Shown: piece by piece, positions 13,018 to 23,534 of the stretch | How positions within the stretch are numbered: position 1 is the first letter of the stretch | Layout: every line of letters starts with the position of its first letter | Assembly (NCBI RefSeq): GCF_947507565.1 | Contig: NC_089192.1 | Coordinates: 310,001-374,000, forward strand | Length of the DNA stretch: 64,000 nt | Source: Oscarella lobularis | Lineage: Eukaryota > Porifera > Homoscleromorpha > Homosclerophorida > Oscarellidae | Direction: 5' to 3' | Made by a program: the position numbers and the translations under genes | The notes under the pieces: model-generated | Told to the model about the DNA's origin: nothing | Seen by the model: the letters and a program-made list of their open reading frames with translations, nothing else | The model's database searches: none

Positions 13018-14039
13018 TCGTTTTCAGAAGAAAACCTGTCGCGCGAAAATCAATAACCCCGGCAACGGCGAATAGTTTCGAGAAACGAGTCGTCGCGCCG
13101 ACGGAAAACCCCGGTGTTCGATGTTTCGCAAGAAAATCGACTCATAATCCAATAAATGACGATGGCGGCGGCGGCGGGGGCGGCGGCGGCGTGGTGTCGG
13201 GCGTACGCGAACTGAATATTCGTCACCAGTGCACCGGCGTCGGCGGAACGTTCTATTTGTTGCGGTATTATAAGCCGCGGCATCCCTGCATTCTCTGTCA
13301 CAAGTGCCGTCAATTGTACGCGCCCTGGGACTTCATCGTACACGCGCACGACGACGACGGGAAGGCGTGCACCAGTCGCAAGTGGCGCTGGTGCGTTCGA
13401 CTGAGCGACGACGACAACGCAGTGGCGGAAAAACGAGCCGCATTCGAACGAGTCAAGAAACGATTCGGACACAAGGAAGTTCCCTCCGCCGCCGCCGTTG
13501 CGGCAACGACGCCCTGCGAAAAAAAATCACTGGACAAACGAGGAAAGCGGCGATTGGTTGATGTTGATTACCTTTCTTATCCAACTTTAGTGGTGAAAAC
13601 AAAATCCATTATTCAAACTTTTTATATATGATTATTTATCTTTTAGAATACCAATGAAGATCTCTGTCGTTTTCTACCCCGTTACGGTCGAACGTACACG
13701 AAAGAATCCTCAGAGATTCCGCAGTCCGGCGAATTGGTTTGCGTTGTGCCGCCGGTTGATGAATACAATGGCCAGCCGTGGATCGGTCAGTGTTTGAAAC
13801 GAAGCGAAGACGGCGGTATTAGCGTGCGTTGGCTGCGCGGCGCCTATACGGTTCCGTGGTCGTTTGATACGCGGAAGAGATTCGGAAGCGGTAGCGTGCC
13901 ACTTGAGTCGGTCGTTGTCTGGGGTTTCACTCTAAGTCACAACGGGCGACTGCATCGGAGAACCGTTGAGATGATTCGACGAGAATTGGAGAATGAGGGC
14001 GGGGAGGAGGGGGAGGGAGAGGGGAAAGAAAAAGACTGA
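12187..14039 (+). CDS. Coiled-coil protein with Ski-type SMAD4-binding-like zinc domain
   Basis: Three exons give roughly 565 residues. Exon 1 (12187 to about 12555) and the start of exon 2 (from about 12607) form a long amphipathic helix of the kind seen in TRIM coiled coils. A Ser run, an acidic DS(D)n stretch with repeated 'ARKS' basic motifs and a Gly run follow. At about 13205-13470 is a zinc-binding domain with the spacing of the Ski/Sno SMAD4-binding (SAND-like) fold: 'PCILCHKCRQLYAPWDFIVHAH' in two parts (PCILCHKCRQLY, then APWDFIVHAH), then C, then 'RKWRWCVRLSDD'. Human c-Ski has the same C-x2-C ... VHSH ... C-W layout. Exon 3 (from about 13648) encodes a C-terminal module with 'GQPWIGQCLKRSEDGGISV' and 'WLRGAYTVPW', possibly Tudor/BAH-like. 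The Dachshund-type domain normally N-terminal in Ski is absent. I know no named orthologue. Confidence 0.7.
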
Positions 14040-14214
14040 CTAATCAAATTTTTCGTGTCTACTCTCTTTTTTTCGATTACTCTTACCTGTGCTTTGAAGA
14101 ATGTGCCGTTTCTTGGTTCCCCTACGGGAGACCTTACATCAAAAAAAGACAAATTTATTCACACAATATCCAATAATCATGCTGCCTGCAAAAAAAAGAT
14201 ATCAGAGATCGATA

Positions 14215-17200
14215 TCAGACTTCGCTTCCAAATTCGTCTTCTTCGTACGATAGGGTCACATTTCCCCCCTCCTCCTCCTCCTCCTCTTCCTCCCAACTAG
14301 CGCTCCTCTTTGAGTCCGATGACCCCTCTCGAACATCCCTAGCCTGCTGACTCTCGACTACAGCTGCTGTCACTTCACTAGTGACCAGCACGGGACGAGC
14401 AGCTCTTTCGGTAGGTAGAGCGGCTTCTAGACCATCGTCTTCATCCTCGTCATCGTCATCATCATCTTCTACTACCGCCGCGCTTAGGTTAAGCGAAACC
14501 GATTGAACGACGCTCAGGCTAGGAGCTTCAACGATCGTTTTCTCAACGATTTGGACTTTTCGTACAGTCACTACTGTCTCCTTATACCCTTCTATTGGCT
14601 CCTCCTGCGGCTGCGGCGGCGGCTGCGGCGGCGGCGCGCTTTCCTCCTCTACAGTTTCCTCTACTGTGACTGTTTCTTCCACTATCGGTGGCTCCTCTTC
14701 CTCCTGCGGCGGCGGCGCGCTTTCTTCTTTCTCTATCGGGGGCTCACTCTCTTCCTCTACAGTTTCCTCTACTGTGGCTATTTCTTCCACTATCGGTGGC
14801 TCCTCGGCACTGCTTTCCTTAGAATCCTCTTCCTCAGTGGCCTCCGGCTCGTCTTCCTCTACCTCCTCCACTACAGGTGGCTCAGCCAACTTACTATCAT
14901 CATCTTCCGGAGTTTCGTCCCCTTCAATGGCTTTAGGCTCATCCTCTTGCGGTTCAGTCTCTTCTTCTTTTTCCTCCTCCACTTCTGGTGGCTCGGAAAC
15001 TTCAGCTGGCGCGTCCGTAGCCTCCTCCTCTATTTCTTTTTCTTCTACTGCTGTCTCGCCTTCGTCGTTCTCTCCTTCGTCTTTTTCCTCCTGGGGTGCC
15101 GCTGCCTGCTCTATCACCTCTTCTTCTTCTTTCTCAGCAGGTGCCTCCTCTTCCTCATTCACTTCATTCTCTTCTTCAGGCATCTGAGCAGCAGCAGCAG
15201 CTGCGTCTTCATCCCCTCTTTCTTTTTCATCCGTAGACGGCTCCTCCTTCTGTTTCGCCTCCTCTTCTTTAGCCGCCGCCGCCGCCGCCGCCGCGCGTCG
15301 CGATCTCGTTCTCTCGCGTTTCTCCTGCTCAGCAAGCTTCTCAAAACGTTCCTAAAAGACGCGCACGTGTACACAGCCGCGTTTCGCCTCTCGAAAAAAA
15401 ACCAAACCTTCTTTTCCGTCAATTTTTCGATAGTCTTCGGTATATCCGCCGCGATGATGGGAGCCTCGATTTGAAGACTAGCAAATTGAGCGAACAGCGT
15501 CGCATTCAAGTTCAACTTACGCGAAGCCTAGAAATAAAGACTCAAAGACAAAAAAAGAGCAAAAAATCGCGCGACGAAAATTCACCTTTTGAGCATCCTT
15601 TCCCTTCTTCCCTTTCCTACCCTTTCGACCGCCGCCGCCGCCTCTTCCCCTGCCCGATCTAGCCTGCATTCCATCAATACCAACAATCTCCTTCTTCTGC
15701 ATATAGAGCCCGCCGCGCGGAGTATTGATCTGATCTTCCCTGACAAAAGCTAAAAAAATCAAAGAATGCAAATATGATATCCAAAGTAAAGACTATAGAT
15801 ATATATACCAAATACGCGAAGATTGTGTTCTTCGAGAGCGTTCTCTTCATTGGAAACAGACTGAGATTCTAGTGTAGATACTAGCTTCGCAGCCTCTTGT
15901 TCGCTGCTACTGGACATCTCTCCTCCGCTGAAGTTCAACAAATACGTCATCAGAGCGGCGCACGTCATTCTCTCTTCCAAATACGGTTCCCTAGTTCTCT
16001 CAATCTCTTCTCTGAATCACAAAAAATTGATTCTTTTTATTTTATTTATTTATTTATTATACCTGTCTCGTTGCCGTGCTTCTTGCATCGCTTTCTTCTC
16101 CTCTTCGCGTCGCTTCGACTCCTCGTTTCGTTTTGCTCTCTGCTGAGCGCGAATCGCTTCGTGATGCGCGTCCAATTCCTTCTTGCGACTGGCCATAAAT
16201 TCCCTCTTCTTTTTATACAACTCATCGATTTCTGCACCAGTGAAAAAATACTATATAAAAAAATAGAGATTTATAATTCTTCTGACCTTTCTTTATAGCG
16301 TCCTTTTCTGACAACTGTTTCTTATAAATTGCCCAAGCCTCGTCTTGTTTTCCCTTCAGAGCGTCTAACGTCTCCTTGATTTTATCTTCGTCCTTGCGTA
16401 CAGCAGCAATCGATTGAGTAAAACCCTTAGGAGACGCGCGCGTATAAAAAAAACATGTTTTTCTTTTCTCTCCGCGTCTAAAACGTACTTCGCGTTCTTC
16501 TCTCAATTTCGTCTGCCGATCGCGATCGGCGGCGATTTCTGTCTGAGCGTCGTTGTATTCTCTAAAGCGAGTCGATCGTCAAGCGACGGGGCCCCCTTTC
16601 TCCCCGTTTCCCCTTCGCTCACTGAATACTCTTCTTCGATTTCTTTAGCGTGCTTATCTCCGCGACGATGCGTTTCTCTTCGGCGAGCGTGAATTTCTGC
16701 GTGGTCATACGATGCTCGAGTTTACTGCGACGAAAAAGAAAAGGAAAGAACGATCGAGTTTTCTTTCATTGATCGCGCGCACGCGCACGCGGTTCGCTCA
16801 CCGAATTGCTTCGTCGACGCGCGGTTCCGTCTTGTATTGCAATCCGGACAACAATTTCGACGTCGACGCCGTCTTAGAACGAACGAAGAGTCCATTGTCT
16901 TAGCCTCGTGGGTGCCCCGCCCACGCCCCACGCCCCTTTACCTTTTTCTGTATCTTCGCGTTCAGTGCGCTCAGTTCCTGGTCGAGTTTGCGTCGCTTAT
17001 CGACGTCTCCGTCGCGTTTCGTTCGACATTCGCGTAGTTGACCCAGGAGCGTCTCGCGCGACGTCGTTTCGTCGCTCGCCGCTGGTCGAACGGCGGCGAT
17101 GGCGCTCTAAAGGAAAAAAAGGGGGGCCCTCGTTCGTAAAACCACTCGAACTGCCTCGCGACGTTCGTCGCCTACGTGTTCGGCTTCCTTCTGCTTGATC

Positions 17201-17322
17201 TGACGCATGAGATCGTCCATTTCTCGATCGTGCTTGTCGCTCGGACGCGATTTCGGCGCACGACGTCGCTGGGCGCCGCTTGCGTCTACGGGGAAATCGT
17301 CGCGATCGTCGAGACGAGACAC
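14215..17322 (-). CDS. Bfr1-like coiled-coil protein with long acidic tail
   Basis: The first two thirds resemble the eukaryotic 'nuclear segregation protein Bfr1' family: charged coiled coil with 'DKHDREMDDLMRQIKQKEAE', then 'LLGQLRECRTKRD', 'LSGLQYKTEPRVDEAI' and 'KFTLAEEKRIVAEISTLKK' (16640s-16990). These correspond to the family pattern L-x-Y-K-x-x-x-E-V-D-x-x-I and L-x-x-E-E-K-x-x-x-x-E-I-S-x-L-K-K. A Gly/Lys-rich stretch follows (15600-15660). The last exon adds about 380 residues dominated by Glu with Pro/Val repeats ('PPIVEE.TVEETVEEES'), poly-Ala and poly-Asp. Yeast Bfr1 is an mRNP/ER-associated RNA-binding protein. The start at 17322 (MSRLDDRDDFP) keeps the coiled-coil frame; an ATG at 17374 opens another frame. 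Function here is unproven. Confidence 0.6.
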
Positions 17323-17532
17323 TCGACGACGTATTACCTTCTGAAGTCGTTCGGCGAGACGACGAATCGGACATGATGTGTGTCCTTCACCTGCTCATGC
17401 TCAGTGACGACGCTTTGTCACGTGCGATTTCGCGCACTTTATTCAAACTGAAAAACTCGTTATAGATGAGAAATCAATAGACTAGAGACTTACCGTACAA
17501 AGAACTTCACTTGCACTCGTATACTAAATTAA

Positions 17533-20500
17533 TTAAATTGCTTGTAGTTGAGATTCTAGGGCGCGGATTATTTGACGACGTAGTCTGACGTTTCCGTGCG
17601 ACGTTATTTGAATGCTATTCAATTCCAGCGACACGATTACGTCATTCTACAGAAATAAATAACTCATGTAATCGAGGCTCTAAAGACAAACAAATACCAA
17701 CCAGTATAATTCTGAAACCCTGTTTCGTTTCTTCAATTTCAGCGTGCACGCCTCCCTCCTTAAAATACACATAAATAGATGTCCTATTGATAGCTTCTTA
17801 GGCTACCTTTTCTATGTCCTGCACTAAATTGTCAACAGATACGTTACCAACTAAACGAGGCATGCCTCGACCGCTCCGTTTCCCCAATTCGTGCCGATTG
17901 TCCTTTGAGTATATCGTCGCTTTAAGAGAAGAGGCAAAAACGCCGGGATGAATCTCTCGCGGCACGAGATCGCGAGCCAACTGGGTCGAGGGGAAAATAC
18001 AACTCCCCAGACTTCTTGAGATGATCGTACTTACTTTGGAACTTAGTGACGCTCTGACGTATTGGAATTTCATTGGAAGAGAGCAGACGTGACCGCGCGT
18101 GTACGGCAATAAAGAACCATCCTCCAAATAAAATTATTAATTCTCGAGATTTTGTTTTATTTTCTCACCTGTTCCAAAACTAAATCGATTCTTCGCGGAT
18201 GAAGAAGAGGAGGTCGAAGATAAGCGTCGGGGACGATAGTATGCTTAGGCTAAAGACAGTATTTTTGTATATAAAAAAATGTAGTGATTTGTTGGACGTC
18301 TACTTGAATATCTTTAAGCAGTTTTCGAATTTGTTGAAAATCTAGGCGAGGATCAATTGGAAAGTAAAGACACTAGAAAAAAAGCGTAGAAAATAATCCT
18401 GCCGGTCAACTTCCGGGATAAAACCTGCATAGGCAAAGACTGATTTTGGCCTTGATAAGGTGCAAGGGCTTCGTGATAAGGAAAATTCGGTTCTAAGGGG
18501 GGGAAAAAAGTATAAGGACCATACGATTTTTTTTCTCCTCGTTTCTTGAGACCTGTAAATATAACGGCGTTCTGGCTATTTCCGCCCCAGGCTTCCATGA
18601 AGTGAACGACGTCACCGCAACGAAGCGACGGATGCCCGCAGAAGACGACGCACGGCGTTTTAAAAACCGAATTAAGAGCGCCTATAAAACACAACACTAG
18701 AGAGAGAGAAAAAACAAGAGGGTCGTCATACTGTCGGAAACGCTTTTGAAAAATCGAATACGATTGCTCTTGATTAACTAAATATCAACATCTTGAGACC
18801 AGGAAGTCATTGTTATGTCATGGGACTCGTACATCCGCGTAGGAGAATGGAGGTTCGGGCTGATACATCTTTTCCTGTCTCTGCTTACAAAGCCTAGGGA
18901 ACGCCACTAGAGGGGAAGGGAAAAAAACGCGTGTCCATCATTTCTATACTAACCATTCGCCGAATATATTCGAATAGGCGAGAGACGTTTCGGCTGCAGG
19001 CGAGAGAAAGTATATAGGAACGTTTTGCAATCCCATGCCGTCCATATAAGGCGGAAGGCATTCGAGGAGATCATAGATAACTCCCTAAGGGTCAGGTCAC
19101 TCTAAAGACGGAACTAGATCGAATCGACGATTGCGTACGTACCGCCGGAAAGCACGGCACCAAAACGTTGCCGCCGTTCCGTAGAGTCGTTGCTGAGCAT
19201 TCTAATATATTTTAATATTGATTGATATTGTTGATCTACCTAATGCTGTGCAGAGTTCGCCGACCATTACATCAGGCGAATAGGCTGGGACTTCGGTTAG
19301 GCCGGAGAGAAGGAGAACGTCGCTGTTGCGCATTGGATTGCAATCCAATGGCTATGCGAGAAAATGATGAGGTCCTTATTTATTATTGAGAGTGCGTGTA
19401 CCAGAGGATGAGTGCTGAACTGAGACGACGAAGCCAAGTAGGAAATCTAGATAGAAAATAAAGGACGTTGCTTGAGAAGTGGCCTTTCTTTTTATATGCC
19501 TTGTGATGTGCTGTCTGTATCAGCCAGTTGCAACTTCCGAGACAATAACCAGAACTGAGTGCTATCATCTCAGCGGAGCCGTGAAGATCCTATAAGAGGA
19601 AAAACGCAATAATTAAACATGTGTACATATATACAAAACATACGATCTTTTGAGAATAGCCAATACTGTGGATCTTAGATAGCGAATTCATGACGTCAGT
19701 TTCACTAATCCAGTTTTAATTAAAAAAAGCCAATCTATATATCCACGTCTCTCTTACCTATACAAATGCTTCCACAAATCGACGTGCTGAGCACTCATCA
19801 GCGGAGACGGAAGCATTCTAAATAACTCATTTATTATTAATTATTTCGTTCACACGCGACTAACCCTTTGAAAACGTCGCTTTTCCATTCGTCGGAAACC
19901 GGTTGTTTTGTCACTCTCCCCGCCATGTATATAAGCTCGAGCATCGTCTGTTGACCGAGCTGAATCGTCGGCTCCGTCGCGTACACCTTTCCTTTGAATC
20001 CCAAGTACTATAAACATAGGGAGTTATAGTGATTTTTCCACCACGTGGCCGGCCACGCAAACCTCAGTGATATAAGGCAGCCCCAGCATATTCTGATAAC
20101 ACGTGACTAGAATGGCATCCACTGTCGACAAATTAACGGCATCAAGCTGAAAGAAACAAGGACTTTTTTTCTATTTTTTTAGTTTACACGTGACCTACTT
20201 CACCAATACAGAACTCGAGTTGTCCATCAAGAAAGAACTGACCGTTAACATCTTTTAACTATAAGGGATATATTAGATAGATAAATAATTTATTTTTCTC
20301 ACCTTATCAGATATTTCCTTCGGAAGACTCGATCCCTTCAGTGTTGGAAGATTAGCCAGTCTTCGGCTGAGGAGGAGATATTTGACGTTATCGTCGATTC
20401 GTTTCGCTTGCAAAAGGCTTGCCTTGGGATGAGTGGGATGGGAAGGAAGTGTCGGAGCGACGAAAAGTCGATCGCGCAATCGAGAAGCAGCGTGACGTCT

Positions 20501-20619
20501 TTGAACTTCAAAAGGAAGCACGGTCCGAACGGATGCGATCCCAAGCTCACCTAGAAACGTCGACGACGTCGAGGAAATAGCGAGAAAAGCGACTGGAAAC
20601 TCACTATCTCGCAAGTCAT
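17533..20619 (-). CDS. INTS9: Integrator complex subunit 9
   Basis: The catalytically inactive partner of INTS11 in the metallo-beta-lactamase/beta-CASP heterodimer of Integrator, which cleaves snRNA and other nascent transcripts. The N-terminus MTCEIV (20605-20619) splices to '[20 protein letters not shown]' and 'LLDCAIDF', matching the INTS9 start ([27 protein letters not shown] in human). '[15 protein letters not shown]' (19540s) and '[20 protein letters not shown]' (18600s) are diagnostic. The beta-lactamase zinc motif HxHxDH is not evident, as expected for this pseudo-nuclease. It ends in an open frame '[10 protein letters not shown]' with stop at 17533-17535. There are about fifteen short introns. 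It is divergent with the TRAF gene, 95 bases apart. Confidence 0.9.
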
Positions 20620-20714
20620 GTTCGCCAGGAAGTAGCTGAGCTAACGCGCGCTGCCAGCACGTTGCTTTTCTTCACGCATCCGTTTTCTTCGGTTTTCTTC
20701 ACGGTTGGCCAGGC

Positions 20715-21923
20715 ATGGAGACTCCCCGCAACCGCAAACGTAAGCGCTTGCAAAGTGTGGATTCCGTCGGAGGGTTCGATGCGGCGTTCGTCGCTCTACC
20801 GGATGAATTGAAGTGTCCGATCTGCGCTGTCGCGCTGAGAGATCCGCAGCAGACAATCTGTGGGCATCGATTTTGTAGCACTTGTCTTGAGCCCCTCCGA
20901 AAAGAGAAAGATTCGTTCGCGTGTCCTGTTTGCCGAGCTGAATTGCAGTCTGCTCAACTTTTTCCCGACAACGCGATCAAGCGTCATGTGATGAGTCTCG
21001 AAGCCAAGTGTAACGCCCACACGTCAGGATGTGAATGGCAAGGGGAGTTGCAACAGCTCGTTGATCATACTGATCACTGCCAATTAGTGCTCTTGTCTTG
21101 CTCCCTCGGCTGTGGAAAAAAAGCTATGCGACGAAATATGGCTAGGCACGTCGAGAAGTGTCCACGAAGAGAAGATGAGTGCCAGTATTGCCATGGGAAG
21201 TTCGAGCACCGACACCAGAAGAAACATAACAGTGATTGTCCACAGTTTCCGATGATGTGCCCGCAAAATTGCGGAGAAAAATTGGTTCGCTGCCAGAAAG
21301 ATGATCACGTGGCTGCCGATGGATCTTGTCCCAACACGTATATGAAATGTCCTTTTGAAGATGCTGGTTGCTCTTTCGTTGCAAAGCGAAAAGACATGGG
21401 TCAGCACACTAAAGAAAATGTTGAGAATCATCTGACCATGTCTCACATGAAAATGAAGGAAATGGAAGAGGCATTGAAAGAAAAGGCGCCTGTTCGTTAC
21501 CTTTGGAAGGTAACCGAGTGGTCTGTCCACGTGAAAAAAGCCCATGATGATATAGGCTACATAATTTTTGGTGAAAAGGTTTACGTATCTGTGCCAGGAT
21601 ACAGAGTTCAGATGATGCTGTATCCTAATAGTTCTGCTAACAATGTAGGAATATATCTGGCCTTAGTGAAGGGAGAATATGATGATTTCATTCAGTGGCC
21701 GTTCAGGCTGAATTATTCATTCTCTGTGATCGATCAGCAACAGAACAGACAAGACAAAACACGCAAAATTGTAGTTGATGAGTACCAAAAAATTGAAGAG
21801 TGCTTCCATTCCCCAGGCGGACGTGGCCTCGGTTTTGCAGATCTCATTAGTCATGAGGAGCTTCAGACGCGTTCATTTGTGAAAAATGACTGTCTCTTTG
21901 TGAAACTTACCGTGTACGTGTAG
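20715..21923 (+). CDS. TRAF-family RING / zinc finger / MATH protein, intronless
   Basis: A single open frame of 402 residues. It has a C3HC4 RING finger at residues 34-73 (CPIC ... CGHRFCSTC ... CPVC). TRAF-type zinc fingers follow at about 95-235 ('HTSGCEWQGELQQLVDHTDHC', 'CQYCHGKFEHRHQKKHNSDC' and further C/H pairs). Next come a short helix 'MKMKEMEEALKEKA' and a MATH/TRAF-C domain to the end (about 260-402; 'LWKVTEWS', 'GYRVQMMLYPN', 'GIYLALVKGEYD', 'LGFADLISHEEL'). Such proteins are E3 ligases/adaptors of TNF/IL-1/TLR receptor signalling. It lacks introns while all large neighbours are split, suggesting a retrocopy or lineage-specific expansion. A polyadenylation signal AATAAA is at 21951. 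Orthology to a particular TRAF number cannot be told by eye. Confidence 0.9.
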   Translation: METPRNRKRKRLQSVDSVGGFDAAFVALPDELKCPICAVALRDPQQTICGHRFCSTCLEPLRKEKDSFACPVCRAELQSAQLFPDNAIKRHVMSLEAKCNAHTSGCEWQGELQQLVDHTDHCQLVLLSCSLGCGKKAMRRNMARHVEKCPRREDECQYCHGKFEHRHQKKHNSDCPQFPMMCPQNCGEKLVRCQKDDHVAADGSCPNTYMKCPFEDAGCSFVAKRKDMGQHTKENVENHLTMSHMKMKEMEEALKEKAPVRYLWKVTEWSVHVKKAHDDIGYIIFGEKVYVSVPGYRVQMMLYPNSSANNVGIYLALVKGEYDDFIQWPFRLNYSFSVIDQQQNRQDKTRKIVVDEYQKIEECFHSPGGRGLGFADLISHEELQTRSFVKNDCLFVKLTVYV

Positions 21924-21950
21924 AATTTTGTTCATTATCATGTCTCGCAG

Positions 21951-21956
21951 AATAAA
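21951..21956 (+). terminator. Poly(A) signal of the TRAF gene
   Basis: An AATAAA hexamer lies 28 bases past the TAG stop, in sequence with no other function visible. It fits a very short 3' UTR, as is usual in this compact genome. Confidence 0.5.
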
Positions 21957-22159
21957 ACGTTTGGCATTGTCATTTCATCCAACGTGCGCTAGAATTCAGG
22001 GAACACGGACCATTGATGTCTCCCTATATTTTCTCTGATGTATGCACGGACCATAGAAGATACATGAGAGTATATATATGAGAGATATCTATGCAGCCAC
22101 GTGTCGCCCTGCGTGTCGCCGTTCGTAGCGTCTAGCGCGCGTTTCGCGAAAATTCCAGA

Positions 22160-22609
22160 ATGAGTTTTCTTGCTCGCGTTCGACTTTCTCTCGTCTCGCG
22201 GCTGTCAACGCAGTGTTTTTACGCAAGTAGAATATTCTCGACCGACGAAAAGCGCGGAGAAGAGCCCTCGTTTGCTGAAATGTTTCGACAGTCGAAATTG
22301 GCTCGTCTCGGCCCTTCTCCGCGAAAAATCGTATCGGGAAAAATTGTTCGGATAATAGGTGACGATATTTTTGTCGACGTCGGCCTCAAATTCTACGCGG
22401 TCGTAAAAAAGCCGAAACAATCTAAAACGTTAGCGTACGCTAATAAAAACCTCCAGAAAGAATTCGCGCCTTTTTTCTCGTCTAGTGAATTCAAGCAAAA
22501 CGATCACGTTAACGTGAAACTTATCGATTTAGAAATGACTGGCCATTTTCTGGGTCATAGTAAACATAGCACGCTACTAGAAGCCGAAGCCGAACTTTTG
22601 ATTAATTAA
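22160..22609 (+). CDS. MRPS28: Mitochondrial ribosomal protein bS1m (MRPS28)
   Basis: A single exon of 149 residues. The first ~35 residues are Arg/Ser-rich with few acids, as in a mitochondrial presequence. The core 'SGKIVRIIGDDIFVDVGLKF' followed by 'YAVVKKP' and 'VNVKLIDLEMTGHFLGHSKH' matches MRPS28, a degenerate S1-type (OB-fold-like) protein of the mitochondrial small subunit. Human MRPS28 has '[26 protein letters not shown]' and 'LRLLDLELTSRFLG'. The length is slightly shorter than the human protein. The stop overlaps a poly(A) signal. Confidence 0.88.
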   Translation: MSFLARVRLSLVSRLSTQCFYASRIFSTDEKRGEEPSFAEMFRQSKLARLGPSPRKIVSGKIVRIIGDDIFVDVGLKFYAVVKKPKQSKTLAYANKNLQKEFAPFFSSSEFKQNDHVNVKLIDLEMTGHFLGHSKHSTLLEAEAELLIN

Positions 22610-22614
22610 ATAAA
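22609..22614 (+). terminator. Poly(A) signal overlapping MRPS28 stop
   Basis: AATAAA begins on the last base of the TAA stop codon, leaving a 3' UTR of perhaps 15-30 bases. No other AATAAA lies close downstream. Confidence 0.4.
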
Positions 22615-23534
22615 ACGATAGTATGCATGGGGTGTCTGTGTCGGCCGCGTGGCGGTAGGTCTGCCCCAGCGTATTTAGTCTGATTGTCATTCCAAATCCT
22701 CCCCCCGCCTTCTCCGTACTGATTAGCACAGGCCCAAGGATCTGCACATGCTCGCGGAACGTAAGGTCTGTGCGCGTCACGTGCAAACTCACCACGCCTC
22801 CTCTTGAAGTCCTCTTTACCAATGCGGTGGCGCTTCTAATCGCCGATAACCGTCGGACGATGTTATTATGTTTGCGCTACAAGCCCCTAGAAACCGAACC
22901 GTGCAGAGAGAGCAAAGGGAGCGCGAATCTCGTGCACGTGTCCCGATTACGCCCCCCTAAGGGCTGCCAAGGGGAGTAACAAACGCCATCGATTAGTGAG
23001 CGTGGGTCCGGTGCCACGCTACGCACGCGATTTCTCGAAACTCGTCTTATCTACCGTCGCCGGCGCACGTGCTGGCATTCATATCGTAATCCGGCCTCGG
23101 TTCGTCAAACGTCCGATGTTGAGCCGTTGCGATGGACGCGTTCGTCCTCGACAACGACCCCGTTTCGACCATATACGTACAAAGGGTGTGCTCTCGTGCG
23201 TCTAATTGTCCTGTTTGTGCAGCCTATCCGGCCGGATGTTAGCGTAGGCTCGACTTCCATTGTGGTCTTTCCCATGATGGCGCACGCGTTCGGCTTGCGT
23301 CGGAGTGCCCGATTAGCGCGTCGACCAATGGTCGGCGGTCGCGAAGCGTGCTAAGGTGACGTGCGAACGTTTTAATTTGTCACCGCTAATTACCACCTGC
23401 TGGGTTCGTGCACACGCTGCAGTCGTACGCCCCATTGAAAGCCGCAACAACCCCACCGATCGTCGTCACTTCCCTCGCGCCCGTCGCACGGATCGTGTAC
23501 GAACGACGCTCGCCACCCGCCCACTCTAAGAATC
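22610..23534. other. Intergenic, upstream region of Hey
   Basis: About 0.9 kb with no coding signal I trust. Short open frames exist on both strands, but their composition is unremarkable and none resembles a family. By position it should hold the promoter and 5' UTR of Hey; I looked for paired RBPJ/Su(H) sites (TGGGAA) expected for a Notch target and did not find a convincing one. CpG density is high throughout. Confidence 0.5.

Noticed and set aside
14503..15474. A 323-codon open frame on the plus strand, rich in Leu/Phe/Arg, looking like a membrane protein.
   Set aside because: It is the antisense of the Glu-rich tail of the Bfr1-like gene; GAG/GAA repeats read backwards give Leu/Phe/Ser.
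17323..17374. An ATG at 17374 as the start of the Bfr1-like protein.
   Set aside because: It opens a different frame from the coiled coil, and the only way to join the two would need an intron of about 16 bases.
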